Notes: generated by a model from the letters alone, not told the origin. Shown: positions 43,080 to 54,255, counted from the first letter of the stretch. The stretch is DNA of 64,000 bases from Aurelia coerulea (GCA_039566865.1 CM076943.1:30698663-30762662), one strand, 5' to 3'. Made by a program: numbers and translations.

Positions 43080-45170
43080 TTGGATTTCTGTTTGTATATT
43101 GTGTTGAGATATCTTGTAAAAGCTTCTAAAAAGTGACAATTTTCATTAGTTTGTAGAAATACGAGCTTTTGTTCACTAGTTGGAATTGATTCAAAATTTG
43201 GATAAGTCTCTTTTGCTTAATTTAGAAAGGTTTCTCGTGCTGTCTTGAATGCTTCACATTCAAGGATAAAATGCGTCCCGTCCTCAATTTTGTTTTCACA
43301 AGTTGAGCAGAATCTTTTATCTCTTTCTATTGGAGGTCTATATTGGCGTCCTTTTTCTATTGCAAGGCAGTGGTCGCTAAGTCGCAGTTTTGTCATTATG
43401 CGTCTCTCAGTTCTGTTAGTTATTAGTGATAGGTAGGCTTCGAGATTAATCCTATTCTTATAGCTACGATATGGTAACGCTTTGGAACAGTTTTCTTTTT
43501 TTGATTTCCAGGACATCTGGTAGTTTGCTTTCAGGATTTCTTTAATCTCAAATTTTGATTTTTGAGTCAGCTTCGTTGTCGTTTAGTTTATCTTAGAGTT
43601 CTTTGATGTAAGATCTGATGGTTTTTCGGTTTGAGATGCCCTGTTCGTATTCTACGGAGTGATGAACATTGAACAAGTGCGCTGGGTTTGCACCCTTCAG
43701 ATATATGTTTTGTTGAAGTTTACAATTTTTGAGTCAGTTTGAATGCGTAGAGGGTAGCGCCCAAGTTCTCTTATTACCATTATATTTGTTGAAGATCGGT
43801 TGACTCCTAAAATGCGTTTTAGAAATTGGGTATGAATCTTTTCTATTTTGTTGCTGTCCCACTCTTTATGGTCGACTTTTTCATAAATGCTCCAAACCTC
43901 AGAACAGTAAAGAAATATTTGATGTTTATTAGGACATGAACAAGAAATTGCTGACAGACTTTTGATATTTGCTTCAAAAAGGTTTATATTTGTACTCGAG
44001 GTTATTTCTGTGGGAATTGAGTTCCATACTTCTTGGCATCTATAGGATATAGTGTAGTGTCGAATCCAATCCATATGCTATGCTATCGTGTTTAGTTAGT
44101 GAAAGTGAGCCCCCTGCGGTCATAAAGTGATTCAGGTATGCTAAAAAATGTCTTCCATGAAACTTGGGTTTTCGTGATGAATAGCTTTGTATCTTTCTGT
44201 TGCAAGTTGCTTTTAAATTCTTTGTGTGGATTGTAACTGTGTTGTCTTTCAGCAGTAGTTGTTCAAAGCTAGACAAAAAATCATTGGAGGCTATTCGTAA
44301 TGCTCTTTCGTTAATGTTATCAATGAGTTTATTATTTTTCCTGCTGCAATACATCCATACAAAGGAACAGTAATTGGAGAATGTCAAAAACTGTTTTCAT
44401 TAAAAGCATCCGTTTATCTTCATTTACATAAGATGCTATCCTTGCAAGTGCACTAATCTTTTTTCCTGCTTCTTTACACATATTTTATTATTTGCCTGTT
44501 TACATTAACGCTACATTTTTCAACATTGCTTGGTTTTGCTGAAATTATCATAAACTTGCATTTGTATCCATTGAGCTGCATAGCATTGTCGATCAACCAT
44601 TGGTTTATGATATTCATTTCTTGTTCTAGTTTAGCTGAAATGCTTTCCTTATCAGTACCTTCAATCCATATTGTATTATCATCACCATACTTGCACAGTT
44701 TACTTTGATCTCGGTTTAGGAATACATCATCAATGGAAATGTTGAAAAGAAGGGAACCAAGGACAGAGCCTTGTGGAACACCTTTCTATTTCTTCCATTC
44801 ACTAAAGTTCGAATATATCTTTACTCTTTGGTATCACCCTTGAAGGTAATCTTGGATTAATAATGCATCTCTACTTGGCCCATAGCTTCCAAGTTTGCCA
44901 GTAAGAGTTCATGCGAGAGACAGTCAAATGCTTTGGAGAGATCCTTAAATACAGTGCTCCCAATTTTCTTTACCATCAAAGCAATTTATGAGATCTTCAA
45001 TATATCTTATAAGAGCATGTTGTGTTCCAAGTTCCAGAACCTTTATGAAATCCATAAATGAGCAAACAAGGGCAGATTTTATAATACAATAGCAACAGTT
45101 GAGGGTTACCATCGTTACCATAGAATGATGTTGGGGCATGTACCTGCAACGGTTCAGTGTAAATGTAGTC
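43080..45170 (-). pseudogene. Antisense LINE, RT and C-terminal domain
   Basis: Minus-strand reading over several frames shows GTQHALIRYIEDL near 45020, the catalytic DLSKAFDCLSHELL near 44925, GVPQGSVLGSLLF near 44780, a variant catalytic box KYGDDNTIWI near 44690, and WLIDNAMQLNGYKCKFMII. The C-terminal CSTCENKIEDGTHFILECEAF zinc-like motif lies at 43300-43240. At least four frame breaks. A different LINE family from that at 57331, judged by its YGDDN box. Confidence 0.8.
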
Positions 45171-45755
45171 TGTTAGAACTGTGCAGCTCCTCAAACTGTA
45201 CGGGTCAAAATGTAGACTCTGGACAAATTCAGGCCGATATTCAGATCAATCGTTGAAGATTGTTTGCCAAACTTATGAGATTTTTGCCAGCAAAGCTATG
45301 TTCTCCATTGCATTTAAAATTCAAAAACAGTTTCTAGCCTTTCTACCTACCACAAGAACCAAATGTCTGACTAGCAATAGCAACGTGTTGCGAAGTGGCC
45401 AAACAGACTTGGGCAAACATATGCCAAATACAGTAAGGCCCCGCATTTAAGAAACCACCTAAAAGAAACTTTTAGGCTACTGAAAAATGATTTATCCCCC
45501 TACTTATAAGAAACTCTTGAGACTCACACTCAAAATAAAGTTTCTTGTATTTAAGTTGATAAAATAGAAATGGAACTAAATTCTTAAAATATCTTAAAAA
45601 ACAACAAAAACAGATCTTTACAGTTTTACATAGTACTTCTATCAAAAATGGTAGTTTTCTATGCCTTGTGGCATTATTTATTATCATCAGTACCATCAGC
45701 TGTAATGAGGCAGCCAGTTTTCAAGAAAAACTTTCTCCTGGTAGATCCATAGTTT

Positions 45756-47660
45756 TCATTGAGATCCTGCCATGCTTTGCCCGCCCATTTTGTCAACAAA
45801 ATCCTTCTCTTTTTTTGCAGAATTAGTTGAGTTCCATTCCCCTAAATTCTTTTCATCTTCAAGCCAACTATCAAGACACTCTCCAATCTTCTTGATCAAT
45901 TGGCTGCACTTTGTCGGTTTGGTTTGGAGGAAGCATATAAACAATCATACTAGCTTTCTTTCTGCAAACTTGATGAAATCCTTCCAGTAATTGAAATGAA
46001 ACATTGTCTGCGAAAAGAATATTCTCATTTCTCTTATCTGATATTCCAGGTATGAGAACTTCATTGGCCCATTTCATATTTGTTGCTTTGTCCATCCATG
46101 CATTTTTTCGGAACAGCACATGGACACGCTTGTCATGTTCTTCAATTTCTGCGAGTGACACTTTTCCAGCTCCTCTGAAAACAACAGTTGGCTTAACTGT
46201 TTGTTCACCTTCTGCACAAATCATCAGCTGAAGCGTTGCTTGCCTTTTATCTAACCCACTGCTAGGCTGTGCAACCCAAACAGCTTTTGAGCCTTTATCA
46301 GCATATGTTGTTGCTTGTTCATTAATGAATGGCAGTGGTACTTGGTCTACATTCCATCGATTAGTCGGCAACCATCTTCCCCACTTCTTATCAAAAGTAG
46401 GCCTGCGTCGTCTTTTGGACTGGACTGCTTTCCTCAGCTATCGGTGGAAATCTTGAATGACTGCTATCTTCTCTATTGAACTTTGCTGCTTCTTATTGGT
46501 TCTTCTACGCTTTGATATTCCATTCCTCTTTGTAAAACGATATAGCCAATTTTTACTCCCCTGAAATTTGTTTGCCACATCTTCACCATATTTCTCTTTA
46601 AGTGCACATTTCATCTTTTTTCTGAACCAATGCTTTGTTACCTTTGCTCCTTTGCTTCGCTGTTGCTTATATTCCTCCAAGAGCATAGCTTCTGCCAATG
46701 GACAGCATGTGGTTTTTGAACAGTTTATTGTTGTCTCAATGTTTCGTCTAATTCTGCAAGGAGTTTTTGAGCTCCTAACGGTGGAATCTCTGTAATCTCT
46801 GAGTTTAATTCTTCCTTTGTACCATTTTGAAACAAGGGCTTTGTTCACTCCCAGCTTGCTTGCTACATAGTTCATGGGAGCGCTCTTCTTGAAGGCTCTT
46901 GTCATTGCCTGCTCAACCATCTGTATGGCTTTCAACTTGAAATCAAGTGTGTAAGTTTTACGATTTCTTTGGCCACATCTTCCTCTGTCTTTCTTGCTCG
47001 AGTCTGAACTAGTTTGTGGTATGATGATAGAGGCATCATGATCTGGTGTAGAATTTAATACATCACCACAAACAGGTCTCACTGGATTCAGCTTTTGTTG
47101 GGAAGACGAGATACACTTCGCCCGAGGAAACGCATGCTTCCCCCGTGCAGTAGGTTAAAGCTCATGCGCAGTAGCGTATTGGGGTTGAAGCTCTGACGAG
47201 CGCATGCGCTTTAACCCACTGCACGGGGGGACACATAAGTTTCCTTGGACAAAGCGATCTCGTCTCCCCAACAAGCTTTGACAGATCTGAGGAAAAATTT
47301 TCTACCTCAGGGAAGTCAAGCTTAGGATACTTGAAAATCCAGTGTTGTTTCAAATACTTTGAAGCAGTGAATCTTTGCTTACAAACGGTACATTCTGCTT
47401 GTTGTTGGTGCTTATTTTCCTCATTTACAACTTCTGGTAAATTTACCTGGTATAACTTTCCTCTTTTCGTAACAACAGACTTTGTAAATCCACAGAATGC
47501 CAATGTTGCCTGCTGCTTTTCCTTCCCTGCCATCATGCCGCATAGCTGACAAACTCGGAAGGAAACTGGAAACACCAAGGCCATTCTGATCTGCCTCCTT
47601 TAGGTTTCTTAATGCGAGGCCAGCTAAATAAGCCGGATCAGTGTGGTATGGTGTTCTCAT
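45756..47660 (-). pseudogene. Pogo/Tigger-like transposase (C2H2, HTH, DDE_1), broken
   Basis: N-terminal part (47584-47273): a C2H2-type finger CTVCKQRFTASKYLKQH; a possible earlier start lies in another frame at 47660. A MITE (47097-47272) interrupts. It continues 47082-46438 with a psq/CENP-B-like HTH (LDFKLKAIQMVEQ..YVASKLGVNKALVSKWYKGR) and a second helical domain (WLYRFTKRNGISKRRR). After a stop near 46438 comes the DDE_1 core: D in WNVDQVPLPF, D in LFADNVSFQ and D in PPNQTDKVQPIDQ. A frame change near 45890 leads to SWLEDEKN. The DNA-binding domains would recognise the TIRs. Nonfunctional in cis through insertion, stop and frameshift. Confidence 0.82.
47097..47272. mobile_element. Small foldback MITE inside the transposase
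   Basis: Ends GTTGGGAAGACGAG and the reverse of CTCGTCTCCCCAAC. The arms pair along most of their length (GAGGAAAC, CCCCGTGCAGT, GGTTAAAGC). The flanks CAGCTTTT/AAGCTTTG are a poor 8-bp match, so the TSD is uncertain. It splits the zinc-finger and HTH parts of the transposase. Confidence 0.65.
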
Positions 47661-47755
47661 GGAACTATGAATGGTAACATTGAATCATTTAGGCAATTGG
47701 CATTGCTGTGCACATACAGAAGCATTAAATAGTTAGTTTGCTGTCTCATGCAAGT
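47661..47755. promoter_or_regulatory. Divergent intergenic gap between transposase and HIRAN ORF
   Basis: A gap of about 95-170 bp separates the two divergent starts inside the transposon. It should hold both promoters, but no TATA box or other motif is convincing. Confidence 0.25.
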
Positions 47756-48111
47756 ATGAGTGGAGACTGTTTTGCATCATTTTTCTTTGAAAGTTCACTG
47801 AGAGGGTATCATTGTTACTACAAGGATGTTCAAACGGTGATTGGGTCTATTCGTGCTACCAAGAGCCAGACAACAATCATGATAAATATGCAGTTAAAGT
47901 CGTAAAAGAATCCACAATTGTTGGCTATGTTCCAATTGAACAGTCAAAAATTTTCTGTAGATTCCTAGACAGGGGTGGTGTGATTGAAGCAGAAGTTATA
48001 GGGTCAAGGTACAACTTGGGTCAGGGCAAAAGGACTAGAAGTTCCCATCGAGGTTCATTGCAGATTCGATCAAAGGCATCAGATATCTTTCCAAAGTTAG
48101 AGAGGCATTGA
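47756..48111 (+). pseudogene. Stand-alone HIRAN-domain protein (one frameshift)
   Basis: ATG at 47756 opens MSGDCFASFFFESSLRGYH, with the HIRAN start GYHCYYKDVQTVIG. A one-base shift within the GGTGATTGGGTCT run at about 47837-47850 moves to the second frame. That frame reads YQEPDNNHDKYAVKVV (core D-N-x-x-D-x-x-A-V), VGYVPIEQS, FLDRGGVIEAEVIG and GSLQI, ending at 48109-48111. Roughly 118 codons: HIRAN alone, without the SNF2/RING partners it has in HLTF. HIRAN binds DNA 3' ends in HLTF; a role here is unknown. It lies on the opposite strand to the transposase within the same transposon. Confidence 0.72.
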
Positions 48112-48542
48112 GCAACTTGAGATCAGACACTGCAGACATTATTATGCAAGAAACTTTTCATTGAAAATATTGATGCACTTACAAATGGATGAGATGAGAT
48201 GCGGAGAGCTCTTTGTTGGTTTTTTTCTGTTTCTATTATATTAGACTTGGTCCTGGTCTGTGGGCATTCCAATTCATGCAGAGTTCATAGCCAGTTGCTA
48301 CCAAGATATCTTTGATCTAACGGATTTTACAAAAATTTGAACTGATTTTGTTAACAATCATTGATGAGACATACACACAGAGCTAATATATCAATAAACA
48401 ACCCCGTTCTGTTGTAACCTATTGTTCAAAGACTTTCCAGAAAAGAAATAAGAAACTTAAGAAACTTTTAGCCTAAAAAGTGAAAAAGTACCATAGATAT
48501 AAGAAACACTTAAGGCTAAGGTGTGAGAAATTGGTTTCTTAA

Positions 48543-48876
48543 AGGGGCTGGGTCACTTAACCGTAAACAAACCTGTTATCTTATAATCTATATTGTTGCC
48601 CGCACGCGCTGGCACGCGCCCATTGTGTTCTGCACAGATTTTGGTGGATGGGGTGAATCCACCATAAAGTTACTCCTAAAAATCCATCAATATCTTTGCA
48701 ATCTTACAACATATGCTTGTTTCGTTTGTTTCTCTCTGAAGTTCAAGAGTTCACTTTCAAAACAGCACTTTCATTTTGAGAAAAACAGTGGAAAATCCGT
48801 GTGATATGGCCTGTCAAAAAAACTGCAAAATCGTCGTTTTAAAAGAAGTTTGTTTACTTTACGTGACCCAGCCCCT
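48543..48876. mobile_element. TTAA-flanked MITE, 334 bp
   Basis: Inverted ends AGGGGCTGGGTCACKTAA, flanked by TTAA (48539-48542, 48877-48880). A TTAA TSD occurs in piggyBac and Kolobok elements, and the AGGG start favours Kolobok (inference). It is inserted in the right TIR of the pogo-like transposon. The interior is non-coding; GCACGCGCTGGCACGCGCC lies near 48602. Confidence 0.8.
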
Positions 48877-48895
48877 TTAAATGCGGGGCCTTACT

Positions 48896-49009
48896 TAGCC
48901 TGCGGGCAGACTTTACTTTCCACTGCGAAGGAGAGCCAAGGCGGATCTTGTACACAAGATCCTCATAGGCTCTCCTTCGCAGTGGAAAGCAAAGTCTGCA
49001 CGCAGGCTA
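48896..49009. mobile_element. 114-bp palindromic MITE with a 9-bp TSD
   Basis: Almost the whole element is a hairpin: TAGCCTGCGGGCAGACTTT pairs with the far end, around the perfect centre GATCTTGTACACAAGATC. Perfect 9-bp duplication GGCCTTACT (48887-48895, 49010-49018). It lies within the last 20 bp of the pogo-like right TIR. Confidence 0.88.
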
Positions 49010-49021
49010 GGCCTTACTGTA

Positions 49022-49656
49022 TTGGCAACGAATATTTGCTTATTTGGAGAGGGCTTTCGGCCTATGCTCTATTGTTTCATTGGCTTTGTTTTCTGAAAAA
49101 TGTTCAGGAAGTGTGAACACAAACCATGCTGCCCTGACTGATAGTTTCACGCCAAATACAACCCAAGAACAGACTTTGCAATTAGACAGATTATCATGTT
49201 TTGCCATATACACCTCTTAAATGTGTATGACAGGTTTTAATAAATGCGCCAAGGTCGATCAGAAATAATACGGTATTATAGAGAATATAGGAGCTTGTCA
49301 AAATTGCTCTTTTGCATCGCCGTTTAAAATTATCGAGCTGCCACCTCCAGTAGAGATACAGATGGGCTATAATGCTATGCTATTACAATGCTACAAACAA
49401 CTAAAATCAACGAACTGCAAGAGTAAAGAAAATAGGCATAATATATTCATGAATAAATCAGCTACAAAAAATTGTCGTCCAAGCTGGACACCTAATCAAT
49501 GTCTTTAAATTACCTATCTCCTTTGGCTATATGAATTCGATAAAGTTTTCTTTGAGGAACATGGCCAAACTTATTGTTACACTTTTAGCATGGAAAGCGT
49601 CTGTATATGGCACGCGTCTGTATGTGGCACGTCTTTCCCTCTCCGCTCCCATTTTC
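49022..49656. other. Non-coding gap
   Basis: No gene or repeat recognised. A short direct repeat ATGGCACGCGTCTGTATGTG lies near 49608-49630. Confidence 0.45.
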
Positions 49657-50306
49657 TAGCTTGATAACCAGACTCGATTTCAAAGGAAATAGTGGTCTGT
49701 TAAACACCGCCGTAAAGCTTGTTCAAGCCTCGTTTTAATATTGCTCAGAATCCAAGGTTTTGATGGAAATTTATGCGAATAGTTTGTTGATATTTGTAAA
49801 GAAACCAATTATCCAATATGTAGTTCTTTGAAAATTTTCTGAAAAAGGAATATTGCAGTTTCAATACGACTTGATTACTTTTTATTCCGCCTTGCATAGA
49901 AATCTAATCTTGGCAGACAGTTGGACTGCACACCCCTTGGGTCAGAGATTAATTTCTATGCTAGGTAGAACAAAGAGTAATTAAGTCATAAATATCAAAG
50001 GACTATAGGGATAAATGATTTGTTTACAAAAATCAACAAATTATTCGCAGTTGAATTGCACACCCTTGGGCCCTTGGGTCAGAGATTAAATTTCTATGCA
50101 AGGTAGAACAAAGAGTAATTCAGTCATAAATATCAAAGGACTACACAGATAAATGGTTTGTTTACAAAAATCAACAAATTATTCGCATAAATTTCCATCA
50201 AAACCTTGGATTCTGAGCAATAATAAAAAGAGGCTTGAACAAGCTTTAGGGCGGTGTTTAACAGACCACTTATCTATTTTGAAATTGGGGTCTGGTTATC
50301 AGGCTA
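49657..50306. mobile_element. Foldback element, 650 bp, with an internal duplication
   Basis: The TSD CCATTTTC (49649-49656, 50307-50314) flanks ends TAGCTTGATAACCAGAC / TAGCCTGATAACCAGAC. The arms pair over more than 140 bp (ACAGACCACT, GCTTGTTCAAGCCTC, AATCCAAGGTTTTGATGG). In the interior a 130-bp segment (GACTGCACACCCCTTGGGTC to AACAAATTATTCGCA) is tandemly duplicated (near 49922 and 50055). The TAGCCTG end is shared with the 114-bp MITE at 48896. Confidence 0.78.
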
Positions 50307-50314
50307 CCATTTTC

Positions 50315-50971
50315 TTATTCGCAGAGTATCATCACATTTTGCAATCCCTCATATTGCAAAAATGCGTAGTTGTTCAGTTTGAATTCCCTTTCAATCTTTT
50401 CTTTCTATACTTGTCAAAGTCAGTCATATCATTCTCAATTTAACAAGCAAGTTTCTAAAAATGCTTCATCTCAGAATCCTTCAGAAAACAGGCTTAACAT
50501 CCTTGTCAAATTTGCTAGCAATCCAGCCCCATATGATAACTTATATGATCTATAGGAAATAGATTAAAATCGCAACACGACAGTCCCAAAAGCATGATTA
50601 CATGCCGTTTTGACACCATTTGGCAGCGATAACTCAATAAAATTGCGTTTAAAATGAGTTTAGAAAATGCGTAATTCTGATTCAAAGGCATCTCTACTCT
50701 AGTGTGAACCAGGCCTTGCTGTGTATCCCCCGAGGGGGGGGGGGGCACTTGACCAGAATTTGGTTGGGGATGTGCCAACTAAGCCTAAAAGTATACCCGA
50801 CTTAATACAAATTTTTCAAAAATGGTCTACTGATTCGTTCTTTGTACCAAAAATCGTGAAATTGATACCGTTCCTTGTACCAAAATTGTGAAGACGGCGC
50901 CCTTCCTGCTGCCACGTTCCCACTACCTAAAATATATACAATACCCTTTCGCACGTGCTCACAACCTTAAC
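50315..50971. other. Non-coding gap with a poly-G run near 50737
   Basis: No gene recognised. Confidence 0.5.
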
Positions 50972-50973
50972 TA

Positions 50974-51422
50974 CAGGGTGTTTCAGAAAAAAAGCAACCC
51001 GACCTTATTAGAGATTCTTCAAGAGAGAATAATATTTGAATGAATGTGATGCATACCATCTGAGAGCACAATGTATCTTCTTCCCAATGATATCCAGGTT
51101 GGGCAATTAATTTAATCATTCATCATTTAATTGGCGTTTTCGTAAGTATGGCCTAATTTAGATTCCGGACAGTGATAGGACATTTACATAGACGAAAGGC
51201 CATCTTTGTGAGCGCTTTTTTTATCATTCTTAATCAAATGTGGCTTTTTCTACCAAATAGGGCATCACCGAAAGTGCTTCTCGGCCTGTAATGCTTTGAC
51301 AAAATCTGTTTTGCAACTTTTTACAGTAAAAAGGTGTTGAGTTTCCCCTTACAGCATGCTGCATTTGAATACACTTTTAAATATCTTCAATTACGGTTGG
51401 GTTGCGTTTTTTAAACACCCTG
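50974..51422. mobile_element. TA-MITE, 449 bp
   Basis: Ends CAGGGTGTTTCAGAAAAAAA and the reverse of TTTTTTAAACACCCTG, each continuing into GCAACCC. TA flanks (50972-50973, 51423-51424). No coding content. It lies 100 bp downstream of the zinc-finger gene stop codon. Confidence 0.8.
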
Positions 51423-51523
51423 TATACATGGTGCACCTCCTGGGTACATTCCCCACGTGATTTCCCAATAGATTACTACGTTCTGCTCATCCTGAGGATA
51501 ACGCTATCTAAAAAAAGTCGAAG

Positions 51524-52719
51524 TCATGAAGTTGACACCTCCACAGTCTTTATTTTGTCATGTATCTTTCGATGCGTGCTAAGATTTGCTTGCTGTGAGA
51601 AAGATTTCCCACAAAACTGACATGAGTATGGCTTTTCTCCAGTATGTGTTCTTTCATGGGCTAGATAATGATCGCGCTTCATGAACGATTTTCCACAATC
51701 AGCACAAGAATAACGTTTTTCACCTGTATGTTTTTGTTTATGCTTTGCAAGGGCCCCAGAGGAGATGAACACCTTTTCACATAACTCGCAAGAGAAAGGC
51801 CTTTCTCCGGTATGTATTCTTTTATGTACTGAAAGATAAGCTGAAAAGCCGAAAGTCTTCCCACAAATATCACACGAGTAGGGCTTCTCTCCCGTATGTT
51901 TCCTTAAATGGACTTTGCTATGCCAGCGGGTCAGGAATGTTTTGCCACAAACGTCACACGAATAAGGTGCTTCTCCACTATGCATTCTCTTGTGTTCTTT
52001 GAGAGGAGTTGAAAAGGTGAATTTCATATCACATATATCGCAAGAATATGGCTTTTCCCCAGTATGTACACGCTGATGTGCTAAAAGTTTTCCATTAAAG
52101 TAGAATGCTCTCCCGCAGATATCACATTTAAACGCTTTCTCCCCAGTATGAAATCTCTTGTGCCTTGAGAGCTCCCCTTTGCATCTAAAAGCATTGTTGC
52201 AGATGTCGCAAGGAAAAGGCTTTTCCCCAGTATGTATCTTTTTGTGGAGTTTCATATCCCAAAGAGCGAAGAATGCTTTACCGCAAACATCACACTTAAA
52301 ATCCCTTTCTCCGGTATGCTTTTTCCCATGAATCTTTAACCTATATGGTGAAGAGAAAGTCATCCCGCATGTGTCGCATTTGGTAGGCTTAGGAGGTTTC
52401 GGATGCTTCGGGGGCTTTGGATTAGAATGAGAAAGTTGATGTCGCTTTAGATTTGCAGGTCTAACGAACTCTCTCCCGCATACATCGCATTTGGTAGGTT
52501 TTGGAGACATATGAACTTTTTTGTGTGTTGTTAAATCACATGATCTTTTGAAACTCCTTCCACATACATCACATGTGCTTGGTCTGGGAATGGAAGGCTT
52601 GCCTGCATTTTTTCTCTTGTGGGAGTTCTTACGATTGGCATTTTTTGAATCTCCTTTACCCTCATATGAGGTACCATGTTTGTTGTTGTGTTCGCCATCG
52701 GTTTGTTCTGACTGTGCAT
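51524..52719 (-). CDS. Gene B, last exon: 12 C2H2 zinc fingers
   Basis: The exon starts at an acceptor (TTTGATTTTAG before 52719) with AT, which completes an Asp codon with the spare G of exon 3. It ends at a stop near 51524. After a Lys/Asn/Gly-rich linker with DAQSEQTDGEHNNKH and KRKNAGKPSIPRP come 12 CX2CX12HX3H fingers, from CDVCGRSFKRSCDLTTHKKVH-type to CQFCGKSF..THRKIH. TGEKP linkers join most of them. Fingers 1-2 and 2-3 have unusual Pro/Lys-rich linkers (SPKPTK, KPPKHPKPPKPTK). The tail is DKIKTVEVSTS. Expected role: sequence-specific DNA binding in the nucleus. The intron just upstream holds the 13-bp minisatellite. Confidence 0.9.
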
Positions 52720-52825
52720 CTAAAATCAAATCATAAAATGGTGAAAGCTGTTTCATTAAAAGAAGATAAAATGTTCTTTTCTTGCAGTATTTAGAACATG
52801 ACCTGACGAGAGAATTCAAAATTCT

Positions 52826-52846
52826 ACCGGGTGAGTCAAAAACCAA
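52826..52846 (+). mobile_element. Solitary TA-MITE end
   Basis: TACCGGGTGAGTCAAAAACC resembles the left ends at 12101 and 13076, but no partner end is seen. Probably a fragment cut off by minisatellite growth. Confidence 0.35.
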
Positions 52847-52878
52847 GTTTAGACGTTTAGCAGGCGGTGGAACAAAAC

Positions 52879-53802
52879 GTATTGGGACGAAGTATTGGGA
52901 CGATGTATTGGGACGATGTATTGGGACGATGTATTGGGACGATGTATTGGGACGATGTATTGGGACGATGTATTGGGACAATGTATTGGGATGATGTATT
53001 GGGACGATGTATTGGGACAATGTATTGGGACGATGTATTGGGACGATGTATTGGGACGATGTATTGGGACGATGTATTGGGACGATGTATTGGGATGATG
53101 TATTGGGACGATGTATTGGGACGATGTATTGGGATGATGTATTGGGATGATGTATTGGGACGATGTATTGGGACGATGTATTGGGATGATGTATTGGGAC
53201 GATGTATTGGGACGATGTATTGGGACGATGTATTGGGACGATGTATTGGGATGATGTATTGGGACGATGTATTGGGACGATGTATTGGGACGATGTATTG
53301 GGACGATGTATTGGGACGATGTATTGGGACGATGTATTGGGATGATGTATTGGGATGATGTATTGGGACGATGTATTGGGACGATGTATTGGGACAATGT
53401 ATTGGGACGATGTATTGGGACGATGTATTGGGACGATGTATTGGGACGATGTATTGGGACGATGTATTGGGATGATGTATTGGGATGATGTATTGGGACG
53501 ATGTATTGGGACGATGTATTGGGACGATGTATTGGGACGATGTATTGGGACGATGTATTGGGACGATGTATTGGGACGATGTATTGGGACGATGTATTGG
53601 GATGATGTATTGGGATGATGTATTGGGACGATGTATTGGGACGATGTATTGGGATGATGTATTGGGACGATGTATTGGGACGATGTATTGGGACGATGTA
53701 TTGGGATGATGTATTGGGACGATGTATTGGGATGATGTATTGGGACGATGTATTGGGACGATGTATTGGGATGATGTATTGGGACGATGTATTGGGACGA
53801 TG
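52879..53802 (+). repeat. 13-bp minisatellite, about 71 units, with 130-bp higher-order period
   Basis: The unit TGTATTGGGACGA has point variants GGGATGATG and GGGACAATG. A doubled GGGATGATG pair recurs every 130 bp (53340, 53469 and 53599 region), showing that blocks of ten units were duplicated. Thirteen is not a multiple of three, so all six frames stay open: 13-residue repeats such as NTSSQYIVPIHRP on the minus strand and YWDDVLGRCIGTM on the plus. It lies in gene B's intron about 160 bp from the zinc-finger exon. I regard it as non-coding. Confidence 0.95.
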
Positions 53803-54255
53803 TTCAAAATCAAAACTGAAAGTATGATCTATCAATCAAAGGCCAACTTCGATTTGAACGTTCTGCTTGATAAGATCACTCATTATATACACGCTGGAAT
53901 AAGGAGAATGCTGGTTAAGGGGTTCGTATGGCAACGTCAAGTCCCTGTGCGATTTAGGTCTATGATTAGCATTGAAGTTTCAATTCAATACAATTCTCAA
54001 TTTCAGAAATAGAATTCAAATTTCTATGACATGTAAATCATGGATTACAATCGAACGTGGAATTCTCGTTCCCATAGAAACCATTTACCAGCATTTTTCT
54101 GAAAGATTCTTACAAAGTGACATTTTCAAATCTAAAGTAGCTATCGACTGATTGATTAACATTTTAGTTTTGAATTTCGGCCAGAGGCTCTTCATTCAAC
54201 AGCCTACCAAACCATTGCTTACCAAACATGTTACCTTTATGTTACTCATCAGCTA
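53803..54255. other. Intronic gap of gene B
   Basis: No feature recognised. Confidence 0.5.

Larger units (their letters stand above)
45431..49019. mobile_element. Pogo/Tigger-like DNA transposon carrying a HIRAN ORF
   Basis: The left end CAGTAAGGCCCCGCATTTAA is preceded by TA (45429-45430). The right end reads CTTACTG at 49013-49019 followed by TA (49020-49021). The 26-bp right TIR was broken by two MITEs: removing 48543-48876 (with one TTAA) and 48896-49009 (with one 9-bp TSD) leaves the exact complement of the left end. It encodes a DDE_1-type transposase (minus) and a divergently oriented HIRAN ORF (plus). TA duplication, CAGT ends, HTH and DDE_1 agree with the pogo group of Tc1/mariner. 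Confidence 0.88.

Noticed and set aside
52826..53820. Complete TA-MITE enclosing the minisatellite
   Set aside because: Only the left-end-like sequence is visible; no complementary right end with TA follows the array.
52849..53835. ORFs of over 300 codons with 13-residue repeats on the minus strand, and several on the plus strand
   Set aside because: All six frames are open because the 13-bp minisatellite lacks stops; the splice-phase match of exons 3 and 4 places the array in an intron.
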